Below are positions 47,605-55,543 of a stretch of DNA of 64,000 nucleotides, piece after piece. The position numbers and the translations under genes were made by a program. This stretch comes from Microbulbifer sp. MKSA007 (GTDB taxonomy: Bacteria; Pseudomonadota; Gammaproteobacteria; Pseudomonadales; Cellvibrionaceae), in the NCBI GenBank assembly GCA_032615215.1, contig CP128433.1, positions 2,625,501 through 2,689,500 of the forward strand. Reading direction: 5' to 3'. Each line of letters starts with the position of its first letter. The stretch's first letter is position 1. Below the pieces are notes generated by a model. It did no database searches, was not told where the DNA came from, and saw only the letters and a list, made by a program, of their open reading frames with translations.

Positions 47605-47999
47605 GTATGGTTGGGGTCTGCTGGAGCTTAAATTTATAAAATAGCTCCAGCTGTCCTACCTTGAATTTTTTAGACTTGGGATAAGGTAAAATTCATAAAT
47701 ACCTCTTGTACTTTTTCAGTCTTCAGGTTTCATACCTAAAGACTGAAAAAGCCTCTGATGTTGTTCAGGTTCCATTTCTTCAAACTTATGGTGCTATGCG
47801 AGCGTTGAGGCTTCATCAATCCCTTCGGCTCTAATGATTTCTACCCATTGGCTCTTTGTGACCATTATTCAATAGAGAGTTGTCCGCTTTCTTTCCTACG
47901 CACCCAGCTTGCTGCCAGTAAAAATTGCTGATAGATTCTAAATGTGATCACATTTCAGCTGGGCAAAAATGTAAATAAGTTAAAGGGAAGGGATAGTTT
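47605..47999. other. Intergenic region with a decayed small gene and a hairpin
   Basis: Between the DUF3857 gene and the GNAT gene. It holds the small leftward pseudogene at 47716-47865, and a strong hairpin formed by CTTTTTCAGTCTT (47711-47723) with AAGACTGAAAAAG (47739-47751). The hairpin could terminate the long DUF3857 transcript. Nothing else is visible. Confidence 0.5.
47716..47865 (-). pseudogene. Short MerR-associated (SEW.AIM-type) protein, amber-interrupted
   Basis: The leftward frame reads MVTKSQWVEIIRAEGIDEA, a TAG at 47794-47796, then HHKFEEMEPEQHQRLFQSLG and a stop. The pattern 'TK-W--I--A-G----DM-RWH--FE-M-PE-HQ-FL-SLG' is one I recognise from short proteins and MerR-regulator C-termini, where the residue before 'H.KFE' is Trp (TGG). 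Here TAG stands in its place, so one G-to-A change explains the break. The downstream part is otherwise well kept, suggesting recent loss, or a real start at an internal codon. It is too short for firm family assignment. Confidence 0.4.
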
Positions 48000-48464
48000 A
48001 TGGTGAGTCCGATTGTAAGGGCCGGGGCGAAGCAGAGTAGTGAGGTCGCAGGACTGGTAACAAAATTGCTGCAAGCTCTTGTCGGTCATAAGCGCAACAT
48101 CGATCCAGAGGTGATGGCAGTAACGGCTAAGAAGCTGTTATCACAAAATAATGGATTCCATGCTTTCCTATATTATGCCGATGGAGCTCCTGTAGGAGTT
48201 ATTACCCTATCCAGATCTGCCGCTATTTATGCCGGAGGCAACTACGGGGTAATCGAGGAGCTGTATGTTGAACCAGAGTTTCGCTCGCAGTTTATTGGCA
48301 AGGCTCTTTTGGCTGAGGCGATCAGCTTTGCGAAGGAGGAGGGCTGGCCACGGTTGGAAGTTAGTACTCCAGAAAGAGAAAACTGGCAACGAACAATTGA
48401 TTTTTACCTCCGAGAAGGTTTCCTTGAGAATTCGGTGGGGGAGAGATTGAAGCTGGAGTTGTAG
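48000..48464 (+). CDS. GNAT family N-acetyltransferase
   Basis: 154 aa. The GNAT core is visible: GVITLSRSAAIYAGGNYGVIEELYVEPEFRSQFIGKALLAEA, where EELYV-PE-R---IGKALL is the acetyl-CoA pyrophosphate-binding motif A (R/Q-x-x-G-x-G/A variant, here RSQFIGKA). The C-terminal RLEVSTPE, then FYLREGFLE, is motif B. The start ATG follows AAGGGAAGGG. The acceptor cannot be told. It stands alone, convergent with dps across the second copy of the TTGATCTGACAG inverted repeat. Confidence 0.85.
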   Translation: MVSPIVRAGAKQSSEVAGLVTKLLQALVGHKRNIDPEVMAVTAKKLLSQNNGFHAFLYYADGAPVGVITLSRSAAIYAGGNYGVIEELYVEPEFRSQFIGKALLAEAISFAKEEGWPRLEVSTPERENWQRTIDFYLREGFLENSVGERLKLEL

Positions 48465-48520
48465 TTACTCAGGATAAAAGGGGAGAAGTCGTTTTGAATA
48501 AAGAAAAGCTAATGGGTGAG

Positions 48521-48569
48521 TTTGATCTGACAGGGTAATTCAAAAAGTAGCGCTGTCTGCCAGATCAAG
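48521..48569. repeat. Second copy of the inverted repeat between convergent genes
   Basis: TTTGATCTGACAG (48521-48533) and CTGCCAGATCAAG (48557-48569) form an imperfect 13-bp inverted repeat (11 of 13). The left arm plus following GG repeats that of the element at 358-410, while the centre differs. Both copies lie between convergent 3' ends, here GNAT and dps. Confidence 0.5.
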
Positions 48570-48584
48570 CTTTAGCCAAAGGGC

Positions 48585-49118
48585 TCAGTGGTGTGTCAAA
48601 CCAGAGGTGCGGCTAGCTTCAAACAAAAACCATGACCGCTTTTCTGCCTGATCAATATACTCTTCCAGCAAGCTTGCGGTAGCAATATCTCTATGCTCAT
48701 CACAAAGTTCGTGGACTTTACGCATACTTGAGATCATTTCCCGGTTATCTTCGCCTAGCTCTAACAACATATCTTGCGGATCTACATACTCGGCATCATT
48801 GTCTGAAGATCGTTGTAGCTTGGCGATATGGCCAATGGAGCGAAGCGTAGTGCCTCCTAGTTTGCGCACGCGCTCCGCCAGGGCATCGGTCATCTCGAAT
48901 ACTTCATCGGCTTGATCATCGAAAAGCAAATGATAGTCCCTGAAGTGGGGGCCGCTAACATGCCAGTGAAAGTTCTTTGTCTTCATATATAGGCTGAAAG
49001 TATCTGCCAGCAGGGTATTAACGGCAATAGTAATACTGGCCCTCGCACTCTCACTTAAATCAGAAGGGGCGGCTAGCCTGGATTGTGTGCCTACCGCTTC
49101 TCCAGTTGCTTTTCTCAT
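48585..49118 (-). CDS. dps: Dps family DNA-binding ferritin-like protein
   Basis: 177 aa from the ATG with TGAGG at 6 nt; an in-frame GTG four codons upstream overlaps that RBS. The Dps ferroxidase site at the dimer interface is clear: KNFHWHVSGPHFRDYHLLFDDQADEVFEMTDALAERVR, giving the His, His, Asp and Glu ligands. The N-terminus is basic and flexible (MRKATGEAVGTQSR). Dps forms a dodecamer that stores iron as Fe(III), consumes hydrogen peroxide and protects DNA. The gene is monocistronic. No OxyR or Fur site was identified in the short upstream region. Confidence 0.92.
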   Translation of the reverse strand: MRKATGEAVGTQSRLAAPSDLSESARASITIAVNTLLADTFSLYMKTKNFHWHVSGPHFRDYHLLFDDQADEVFEMTDALAERVRKLGGTTLRSIGHIAKLQRSSDNDAEYVDPQDMLLELGEDNREMISSMRKVHELCDEHRDIATASLLEEYIDQAEKRSWFLFEASRTSGLTHH

Positions 49119-49254
49119 ATCAAACCTCACAAGTTATGACAAAGGGACAGGTGTGGCAGTCGGTGTCTCCATGGCACTAGATTAGACACCTATATGGCGA
49201 CTAGCCATTCACAAAGGGGAAGATATTTAAGGTCTTCACGAGGGGCTGCGCAAC

Positions 49255-49476
49255 TTGGGGTATTTAAACATTGATAGCGAAGATAGGCTGGAAATAATTG
49301 TTTGTCGGCACTGCTTAAACCACCAAAAGTATGCCCTTGCCATTGAAGTTGCTACTGCTCTTAAAAAGAATGTCCTCTCTGAGCTCGATACTTCTCGGGG
49401 CAACAAAGAAGCCTATGCCTATAAAGCTATAGCCAGGTGTGATCGTTTAATTTCACTGGCGAAAGAACACCTGTAA
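49255..49476 (+). CDS. Small hypothetical protein
   Basis: 73 aa from TTG with GAGGGG about 9 nt upstream. The sequence (DRLEIIVCRHCLNHQKYALAIEVATALKKNVL...) looks helical, with a CxxC pair near residue 18-21 and a C-terminal LISLAKEHL. I do not recognise a family. It is divergent from dps with a 136-bp gap. It could be a false call, because no ATG is available and neighbours give no support. Confidence 0.35.
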   Translation: MGYLNIDSEDRLEIIVCRHCLNHQKYALAIEVATALKKNVLSELDTSRGNKEAYAYKAIARCDRLISLAKEHL

Positions 49477-50091
49477 AGACCAAGATATAGCAGCTATACA
49501 ACTCGGAGAAATTAGATTTGCTGCTGATTTATCAAACGGTGAATGGTTAGCTCAAGTAAGTGGCTGATAACTAGTGTCGATTAAAGTAGTAGATTTTTTC
49601 TTTTCTTTCATGCTCGCAAGAGCGCCCATCCCTCATTGAATCAACTTACCAATAATCAAAAGTCATAGTTAAATAAAATATTTTTGATGTGATATAACAT
49701 CGCCTTATACTTAAGAGATAAGGCCGTATTTTTTGTCATAAGTGATCTGTTAATCCTCTTTGGCTATGTCTCTCGTGAACCATTCCACACTTTTTTGCGG
49801 AAAAATATTTATTACCAAAGTTTTTTGTAGAGATTTAAAACTTGTCATCGCAGTCCACATGAGTTTCGAGATCTCCATTGAGGACAACAATTTCCAAGTC
49901 GTTATACATTTGTACCAAGTTGAAACAATGGTACTAATTTCGCTCAAGCTAACTAAATGATCCTAAATTCAGCAGTTTTTGGGCTTTCCCTTTATAGAAT
50001 TTATTTAGCCAAAGCGGGGCGGTTTAGGAGTAACCGATATCGAATAATTTTTTGGTATTGGAATAAATATAACTTCGGAGAAACCACAATA
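49477..50091. other. Intergenic region upstream of the first S8 protease
   Basis: About 600 bp of AT-rich sequence. A frame continuous with the protease extends back to 49957, but its codons encode a non-secretory peptide ahead of a good RBS and signal peptide, so I treat it as untranslated leader. It contains the conserved element at 49920-49940. No other gene or RNA is recognised. Confidence 0.45.
49920..49940 (+). promoter_or_regulatory. Conserved TGGTACTAATTT element upstream of protease gene 1
   Basis: A 21-bp stretch (TTGAAACA, then A, then TGGTACTAATTT) is shared, with a single difference, with 52565-52585 upstream of the paralogous protease. The distance to the start codon is also alike (~150-160 bp). 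An upstream TTGTACCA makes a partial inverted repeat with TGGTACT here only. It could be a regulator-binding site or a relic of gene duplication. Confidence 0.5.
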
Positions 50092-52137
50092 ATGAATTTA
50101 TCTTTAAAATTTCTTTTACAAAAGACGGCTTTAGCAAGTGCATTCTCATTGCTATGCACTGCGCCTTTTGGTGCCTATGCGGAAGAAGCGGATAACACGC
50201 TGCTAACTGATCGCATCATCGTTAAGTACAAAGAAAGCGCTAAAGTTGGACGGGCCGCTACTATGGCTCAGGAAACTGTGGAAAAAGCTTCCCGTCGCGC
50301 TGGCCATAAAATGAACCATCTGCGCCGGATAGCTACTGGCGCTCAGGTAATGCGCCTGGAAGGTCGAAAAAATAGAGCCGAAGTAAATGCAATTATCGAT
50401 CGCCTGAGGCAAGACCCGGATGTGGAGTACGCAGAACCAGATCTGATCTTGAAAGCAGTGGCTGTACCTAATGACCCAAGTTACCTCAATCAGTGGCACT
50501 ACTATGAATCTACCGGTGGTTTGAACCTTCCATCAGCCTGGGATACCACTGCGGGTAATGGGGCTGTGGTCGCGGTACTCGATACTGGTTATCGACCCCA
50601 TGCAGACCTGGCGGCCAACATTTTGCCGGGCTACGACATGATCGACGATACCTTCGTTTCCGTAGACGGCGATGGTCGCGATAGCGATGCCACCGATCCG
50701 GGTGATTGGTATAGCTCTGGTACTTGTGGGGATAGCTCCTCAAGCAACAGTAGCTGGCACGGTACCCATGTTGCCGGCACTATCGCTGGCGTTACCAACA
50801 ATAACCTCGGTATCGCTGGAGTCGCCTACGAGGCAAAGATTGTTCCTGTCCGTGTGCTCGGCCGTTGCGGTGGCTATACGTCAGATATTGCTGACGGCAT
50901 CATTTGGGGCGCTGGCGGTTCTGTCAGTGGCCTGCCAGCCAATGCGAATCCCGCCGACGTACTCAATCTCAGTCTTGGCGGCAGCGGAAGCTGTGGTACT
51001 ACCACACAAAATGCCATCGATACTGCTCGCAGTCTCGGTGCGACGGTTGTTGTAGCTGCTGGTAATAGCAATGCTAATGCAAGCCAATTTACTCCTGCCA
51101 GTTGTGATGGGGTGATCTCAGTGGCTGCGACTAATCGCAGTGGCGGTCGTGCTTACTACTCTAACTACGGCAATGTAGTAGATGTTGCAGCACCGGGTGG
51201 AGCACAGAGCTTCGCCAATGACTCCGACGGCGTCCTCTCTACCTATAACAATGGTGCTACTGACCCAGGCAGTGATAGTTACTATTACATCCAGGGCACC
51301 AGTATGGCGGCGCCTCATGTGGCCGGTGCCGCAGCATTGCTCTACTCTGTAGACCCTACCTTGACCCCAGATGAAGTTGAATCAATCCTCACTAGTACCG
51401 CGCGGAGCTTCCCGGCTTCTTGCAGCAGCTGTGGCTCAGGTATTGTCGATGCAGCAGCGGCCGTAGCCTCGGCCAATGGCGGCGGCGGTGGTGGCGGTAA
51501 CGACGGCGGTGAACTTGAAAATGGTGTTGCTGAGACTGGTATCGAGGGTAACAGTGGTGATGAAATTAACTTCACCCTAGAAGTGCCTAACAACGCTACA
51601 GACTTGTCTTTTGTAATGTCCGGTGGAAGCGGCGATGCTGATCTCTACGTTCGCCATGGCAGCGCCCCCACAACCAGTACCTATGACTGCCGCCCCTATA
51701 CTTCAGGCAATAATGAAACTTGTGATATCGATAACGTACAGGGAGGAACCTATCACGTCATGGTACGTGGATATAGCTCCTTCTCTAACGTTAGCCTCGT
51801 AGGCAGCTACACCGCAGGTGGTGGCGGCGGTGGCGGTAGCGACAGTTGGGAAGAGACAAATCTCAGTGGTTCCCGCAACAGCTGGCAGCACTTCACTATC
51901 GACGTTGATAGCGGAGCTTCAACACTGAGCGCCGTAATGTCTGGTGGCAGTGGGGATGCAGACCTCTATGTTCGTTTTGGCCAAGAGCCCACCCGCACAG
52001 CGTACGATTGTCGTCCTTACGAGTGGGGTAATGATGAAAGCTGCAGCATCAGCAATCCAGACGCAGGTACCTGGTATATCAGTATCCGCGGTTACTCTGA
52101 CTACTCTGGAGTTTCTTTGAGTGCTAGTACTGAGTAA
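50092..52137 (+). CDS. Secreted subtilisin-like (S8) serine protease with two PPC domains
   Basis: 681 aa from the ATG with GGAG upstream. Signal peptide (FLLQKTALASAFSLLCTAPFGAYA); I9-type propeptide (DRIIVKYKESAKVG ... DVEYAEPD); S8 domain with the catalytic triad AVLDTGYRPHAD, SWHGTHVAGT and GTSMAAPHVAGAAALL; oxyanion Asn in AAGNSNANA. Then two ~95-residue prepeptidase C-terminal (PPC) domains, each with SGGSGDADLYVR and YDCRPY, joined by Gly-rich linkers (residues ~463-475 and ~577-584). PPC domains are normally cleaved off on maturation. Paired cysteines (CGDSS, SCGTT, CSSCGSG) suggest extracellular disulfides. It is followed by a strong terminator and a shorter paralogue. Confidence 0.93.
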   Translation: MNLSLKFLLQKTALASAFSLLCTAPFGAYAEEADNTLLTDRIIVKYKESAKVGRAATMAQETVEKASRRAGHKMNHLRRIATGAQVMRLEGRKNRAEVNAIIDRLRQDPDVEYAEPDLILKAVAVPNDPSYLNQWHYYESTGGLNLPSAWDTTAGNGAVVAVLDTGYRPHADLAANILPGYDMIDDTFVSVDGDGRDSDATDPGDWYSSGTCGDSSSSNSSWHGTHVAGTIAGVTNNNLGIAGVAYEAKIVPVRVLGRCGGYTSDIADGIIWGAGGSVSGLPANANPADVLNLSLGGSGSCGTTTQNAIDTARSLGATVVVAAGNSNANASQFTPASCDGVISVAATNRSGGRAYYSNYGNVVDVAAPGGAQSFANDSDGVLSTYNNGATDPGSDSYYYIQGTSMAAPHVAGAAALLYSVDPTLTPDEVESILTSTARSFPASCSSCGSGIVDAAAAVASANGGGGGGGNDGGELENGVAETGIEGNSGDEINFTLEVPNNATDLSFVMSGGSGDADLYVRHGSAPTTSTYDCRPYTSGNNETCDIDNVQGGTYHVMVRGYSSFSNVSLVGSYTAGGGGGGGSDSWEETNLSGSRNSWQHFTIDVDSGASTLSAVMSGGSGDADLYVRFGQEPTRTAYDCRPYEWGNDESCSISNPDAGTWYISIRGYSDYSGVSLSASTE

Positions 52138-52200
52138 ATGGGCCAACTCCCACTCGACAGGTTCCTGTGGGGTGGGTTGATAGCTGTTCTACTCAAATAA

Positions 52201-52234
52201 TGCCAGTCAGTTAAGCTGACTGGCATTTTCATTT
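52201..52234 (+). terminator. Rho-independent terminator after protease gene 1
   Basis: A perfect 10-bp stem TGCCAGTCAG / CTGACTGGCA (52201-52225) with a TTAAG loop, followed by TTTTCATTT. A standard intrinsic terminator, 63 bp after the stop codon. Confidence 0.85.
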
Positions 52235-52564
52235 AACACGTTGATCTCCGCAGAATCCTTTCCCAGTTATATTGCCGGCAATATCACCAATTCTGTGATG
52301 ATCATTTCCACTGCTCGATTAAAGCTCGTTTTATCAGAGTGGATTAACTTCAAGCTCCAGCCTTTTCTTTAAAGTTGATAAATTTCGAAAAGTATTTTGC
52401 AGCCTTTCCGTGCACAGTGATTGGAAAGCCCTTAGTTATCTCTATATCGGTGCAAAGACAGATAAATAAGTTTGTTTAGGTGGAGGCTGTCACAAGAATA
52501 GAAAGAGGCCGGCAATCACCTAAGAAGGATACATCGGTTGCCACTACTATCCCTGTGGGCAAAA

Positions 52565-52585
52565 TTGAAACACTGGTACTAATTT
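52565..52585 (+). promoter_or_regulatory. Conserved TGGTACTAATTT element upstream of protease gene 2
   Basis: It matches the element upstream of protease gene 1 at 20 of 21 positions, 140-160 bp before the start codon. Confidence 0.5.
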
Positions 52586-52658
52586 TGTCTCGATATCCAG
52601 CCATGACTTGCTCAGGCATATATCTTGCGTAAAGCCTAACGTGCCCTGTCACAACAGG

Positions 52659-52673
52659 GACAGTGGTACTAAT
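52659..52673 (+). promoter_or_regulatory. Third, shorter copy of the TGGTACTAAT element
   Basis: GACAGTGGTACTAAT shares the ACA-N-TGGTACTAAT core and lies 90 bp after the previous copy, 52 bp before the start of protease gene 2. The flanks differ, which makes a functional site more likely than simple duplication of leader sequence. Confidence 0.45.
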
Positions 52674-52724
52674 GGTTAGGATGTTACACCCCGTCGGCTA
52701 AATCATCATGGAGAGATAACAATA

Positions 52725-54110
52725 ATGAAGTCACTGTTGAAAAAATCCACTCTAGCAGGTGTGTTTTCACTTCTATGTACAGGCTCCTTCGCCACCCAAA
52801 TGGATAACCTAAGTAGCTCCCCAACAACTGACCGGATCATTGTGAAATACAAGCAGGATTCCACGATCGGACGGTCAGCGAGCATGACTCAGGAAACTGT
52901 GGAGAAAGCCTCTCGCCGTGCGGGCCACAACTTGCGCCACTTGCGGCGCATGGCGACGGGTGCACAAGTCATGCACCTGGGGAGCCGAAAAAGCCAAGCC
53001 GAGATCAACCTGATAATCAACCGCCTAAAACAAGACCCCAATATTGAGTACGCTGAGCCCGACTTGATGATGCACCCTATGGCGGTCCCTAATGACCCCA
53101 GCTATTACGACCAGTGGCACTACTTTGAAGCTGATGGTGGACTGAATTTGCCCGCAGCCTGGGATATAACTCAGGGGGAGGGCGTGGTAGTAGCAGTTAT
53201 TGATACCGGTTATCTCGCTCACACAGACCTCATGGACAACTTGCTGCCTGGTTACGACATGATTTCGGATTCCGATATCGCTGTAGATGGGGATGGCCGT
53301 GATAGTGATGCCAGTGATCCCGGGGATTGGTATACCGATAGTTACTGCGGAAACCCACTGTATCCTGAATTTGATAGCAGCTGGCATGGCACTCATGTGG
53401 CCGGCACCATTGCTGCCGTCACCAACAACAATATGGGTATCGCTGGGATAGCCCATAAAGCAAAAGTGCTCCCCGTTCGAGTACTCGGCCGCTGCGGCGG
53501 TTACACATCTGATATTGCTGATGGCATTGTCTGGAGCGCTGGCGGCTCGGTTAGTGGTGCACCAGCCAATGAAACTCCGGCTCAAGTGTTGAACTTGAGC
53601 CTGGGGGGCTTTGGCCTCTGTGGAAGCACAACTCAAAGTGCCATCAATACAGCCCGTAGCCTGGGCGCCACAGTTGTTGTTGCCGCAGGTAACTCTGGGC
53701 GGAATGCCTTCTGGTTTTCGCCGGCTAACTGTTCAGGAGTCATTACAGTATCCGCGACCAACCGCTCCGGAGGACTTGCTTACTACTCCAACTACGGCAA
53801 TGTGGTCGATGTCGCTGCCCCCGGAGGTGAAACTAACTCGGTGGAATCCGATGGCGTTCTCTCTACATTAAACAGCGGCGCGCGAACTCCCGGTAGTGAT
53901 AGCTTCGCTTACTACGCCGGCACCAGCATGGCCGCTCCACATGTTGCCGGTACAGCCGCACTTATATATTCAGTCAAGCCCGATGTTACACCAGATGAGG
54001 TTGAATCCATTCTCACCAGTACAGCCCGAAGTTTTACAGGCTCATGTCGGCGCTGTGGGTCAGGCATTGTTGATGCGGCGGCAGCCGTTGAGGCCGCTAT
54101 AGAGAATTGA
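52725..54110 (+). CDS. Secreted subtilisin-like (S8) serine protease without PPC domains
   Basis: 461 aa. Signal peptide (KKSTLAGVFSLLCTGSFA), propeptide (DRIIVKYKQDSTIGRS ... NIEYAEPD) and S8 domain with AVIDTGYLAHTD, SWHGTHVAGT and GTSMAAPHVAGTAALI. It is closely parallel to the upstream protease through the propeptide and catalytic domain (shared CGGYTSDIADGI and LSLGG blocks), but it stops right after the CRRCGSGIVDAAAAV segment, so both PPC domains and Gly linkers are absent. The pair looks like a tandem duplication in which one copy gained or lost the C-terminal domains. It is probably exported by Sec; the loss of PPC domains may change surface retention or maturation. A terminator follows. 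Confidence 0.93.
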   Translation: MKSLLKKSTLAGVFSLLCTGSFATQMDNLSSSPTTDRIIVKYKQDSTIGRSASMTQETVEKASRRAGHNLRHLRRMATGAQVMHLGSRKSQAEINLIINRLKQDPNIEYAEPDLMMHPMAVPNDPSYYDQWHYFEADGGLNLPAAWDITQGEGVVVAVIDTGYLAHTDLMDNLLPGYDMISDSDIAVDGDGRDSDASDPGDWYTDSYCGNPLYPEFDSSWHGTHVAGTIAAVTNNNMGIAGIAHKAKVLPVRVLGRCGGYTSDIADGIVWSAGGSVSGAPANETPAQVLNLSLGGFGLCGSTTQSAINTARSLGATVVVAAGNSGRNAFWFSPANCSGVITVSATNRSGGLAYYSNYGNVVDVAAPGGETNSVESDGVLSTLNSGARTPGSDSFAYYAGTSMAAPHVAGTAALIYSVKPDVTPDEVESILTSTARSFTGSCRRCGSGIVDAAAAVEAAIEN

Positions 54111-54134
54111 ACTGTCGAAAGGCGCTAGCTTAAT

Positions 54135-54161
54135 AAAAGACCGACATTTCGTCGGTCTTTT
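54135..54161. terminator. Rho-independent terminator after protease gene 2
   Basis: AAAAGACCGAC (54135-54145), loop ATTTC, GTCGGTCTTTT (54151-54161): a perfect 11-bp stem with A and U runs at either side, usable from both strands between convergent genes. Confidence 0.88.
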
Positions 54162-54210
54162 ACACTTTCCCACTAAAGGATCTAGCCAAGTACAGGGGTG
54201 AGGTTAATAT

Positions 54211-55416
54211 TCATCCTTGTTCCCATGCGGGAAATGGATCATTCAATGTCGCCCAGTATTCTTTGCCTCGTAGCACTTCGTCCTCGCTTAGCAGGCAGTC
54301 ATCAAGCGCTTTTGTCATGCTGGTTTGATTCAAACTCTGGCCAATAAATACTAGTTCTTGCCGCATATCACCAAAGGGTTCTACCCATTGTTTTTCAATG
54401 GAGCTGCGATAATTTTCGTCTGTGGGCCAGTTTTCTTTGGGTATAGCTTTCCAGAACATCCCAGCGAAACCATAGTGGGCAATGCCTCCCGCTTGACTCC
54501 ATTCGCCTGCAAACTCAGGGCGGGACGCCAGCCAAAAATACCCTTTGGAACGAATTAACTTGCCGTGCCTCTCAGTATTGTGCAGAAATTGATGAAATTT
54601 TTCTGGATGGAAGGGTCTACGTGCTTCGTAGCTAAAACTGCTAATGCCATACTCTTCCGTTTCAGGAATATGTTCACCTCGCATCTCTTTAAGCCAACCA
54701 GGTGCTTGCTGCGCGCGCTCGAAGTTAAATAAGCCGGTACTTAGAACCTCGTCAATATCGACTTGCCCTTGAGAGACCGGAACTATTTTTGCCTGCGTAT
54801 TTAGAGTTCGCAGAATGGCCTCTAGGCGCTCAACATCAGAAGGGCCAGCTAAATCTGTTTTACTGATCAGAATGACATCTGCGAACTCGACCTGGTCGAT
54901 CAGCAAATCAGTTACACTGCGTTCGTCGTCTTCACCTAATGATTCACCAGCATCCTGTAAAAATACGGCCTCGTCATAGTCCTTTAAAAAATTGACTGCA
55001 TCGACCACCGTCACCATTGTGTCCAAACTGGCAACATCAGAGAGAGAAACACCATTTTCGTCGGCAAAAGTGAAGGTTTCTGCAACGGGTAAGGGTTCAG
55101 AAATCCCTGTTGATTCAATAACGAGATAATCAAACCGTCCTTCCTGCGCAAGCTTAGTGACTTCCTCCAGAAGGTCTTCCCGCAGAGTGCAGCAAATACA
55201 GCCATTACTCATTTCAACAAGCTTCTCCTCACTACGGTTAAGAGAAACTTCGCTCTGTACTTTCGTCGAATCAATATTGATTTCACTCATGTCATTGACG
55301 ATTACAGCAACTTTTTTGCCTTCGCGATTGTTCAGTATGTGGCTAAGTACGGTAGTTTTACCGGCACCTAGAAAACCTGAAAGGACGGTGACTGGGAGTT
55401 TGTTTGTATGTGCCAT
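54211..55416 (-). CDS. COG0523 (CobW/ZigA-type) GTPase, putative zinc metallochaperone
   Basis: 401 aa from MAHTNKLPVTVL with GGAGAGG 4 nt upstream; an in-frame ATG nine codons earlier has no RBS. It carries G1 VLSGFLGAGKTTVL, the metal-binding CxCC in SNGCICCTLRED, Walker B-like DYLVIESTGISEP and the G4 variant SKTD. The C-terminal CobW_C domain (~265-400) includes RPFHPEKFHQFL and the FWLASRP stretch. GTPases of this group deliver zinc, especially under zinc limitation, and are often Zur-controlled. A possible Zur-like palindrome lies ~57 bp upstream. The gene borders the integrated phage element on its left side. Confidence 0.88.
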   Translation of the reverse strand: MAHTNKLPVTVLSGFLGAGKTTVLSHILNNREGKKVAVIVNDMSEINIDSTKVQSEVSLNRSEEKLVEMSNGCICCTLREDLLEEVTKLAQEGRFDYLVIESTGISEPLPVAETFTFADENGVSLSDVASLDTMVTVVDAVNFLKDYDEAVFLQDAGESLGEDDERSVTDLLIDQVEFADVILISKTDLAGPSDVERLEAILRTLNTQAKIVPVSQGQVDIDEVLSTGLFNFERAQQAPGWLKEMRGEHIPETEEYGISSFSYEARRPFHPEKFHQFLHNTERHGKLIRSKGYFWLASRPEFAGEWSQAGGIAHYGFAGMFWKAIPKENWPTDENYRSSIEKQWVEPFGDMRQELVFIGQSLNQTSMTKALDDCLLSEDEVLRGKEYWATLNDPFPAWEQG

Positions 55417-55472
55417 TAGCCTCTCCGCACTCTGAGTATTCATCCATGTGTACTAGGTTAATCAGATGGTGT

Positions 55473-55496
55473 GCAATGATATATCGTATCTATTGC
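55473..55496 (-). promoter_or_regulatory. Possible Zur-like palindrome upstream of the COG0523 gene
   Basis: GCAATGATA on the left and TATCTATTGC on the right form a near-palindrome with one extra base. The half-site resembles the gammaproteobacterial Zur half AATGTTATA. It lies between the GTPase gene and the phage integrase, so it might equally belong to the element's attachment region. The call is weak. Confidence 0.3.
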
Positions 55497-55543
55497 GGGT
55501 CAAGCTATTTCATTTATATGAGGGTAGGGGTAGGGCGGTAGTA

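Larger units (their letters stand above)
52235..52724. other. Intergenic region between the two S8 protease genes
   Basis: About 490 bp without a credible frame. It contains two copies of the TGGTACTAAT element (52565-52585 and 52659-52673) and, near the gene, the RBS GGAGAG. The remainder resembles neither the upstream region of protease 1 nor coding sequence. Confidence 0.45.

Noticed and set aside
55468..55500. dif-like XerCD site as the phage attachment site
   Set aside because: The left arm is somewhat similar to the dif consensus but the right arm is not; the palindrome fits a Zur-like or unknown site at least as well.
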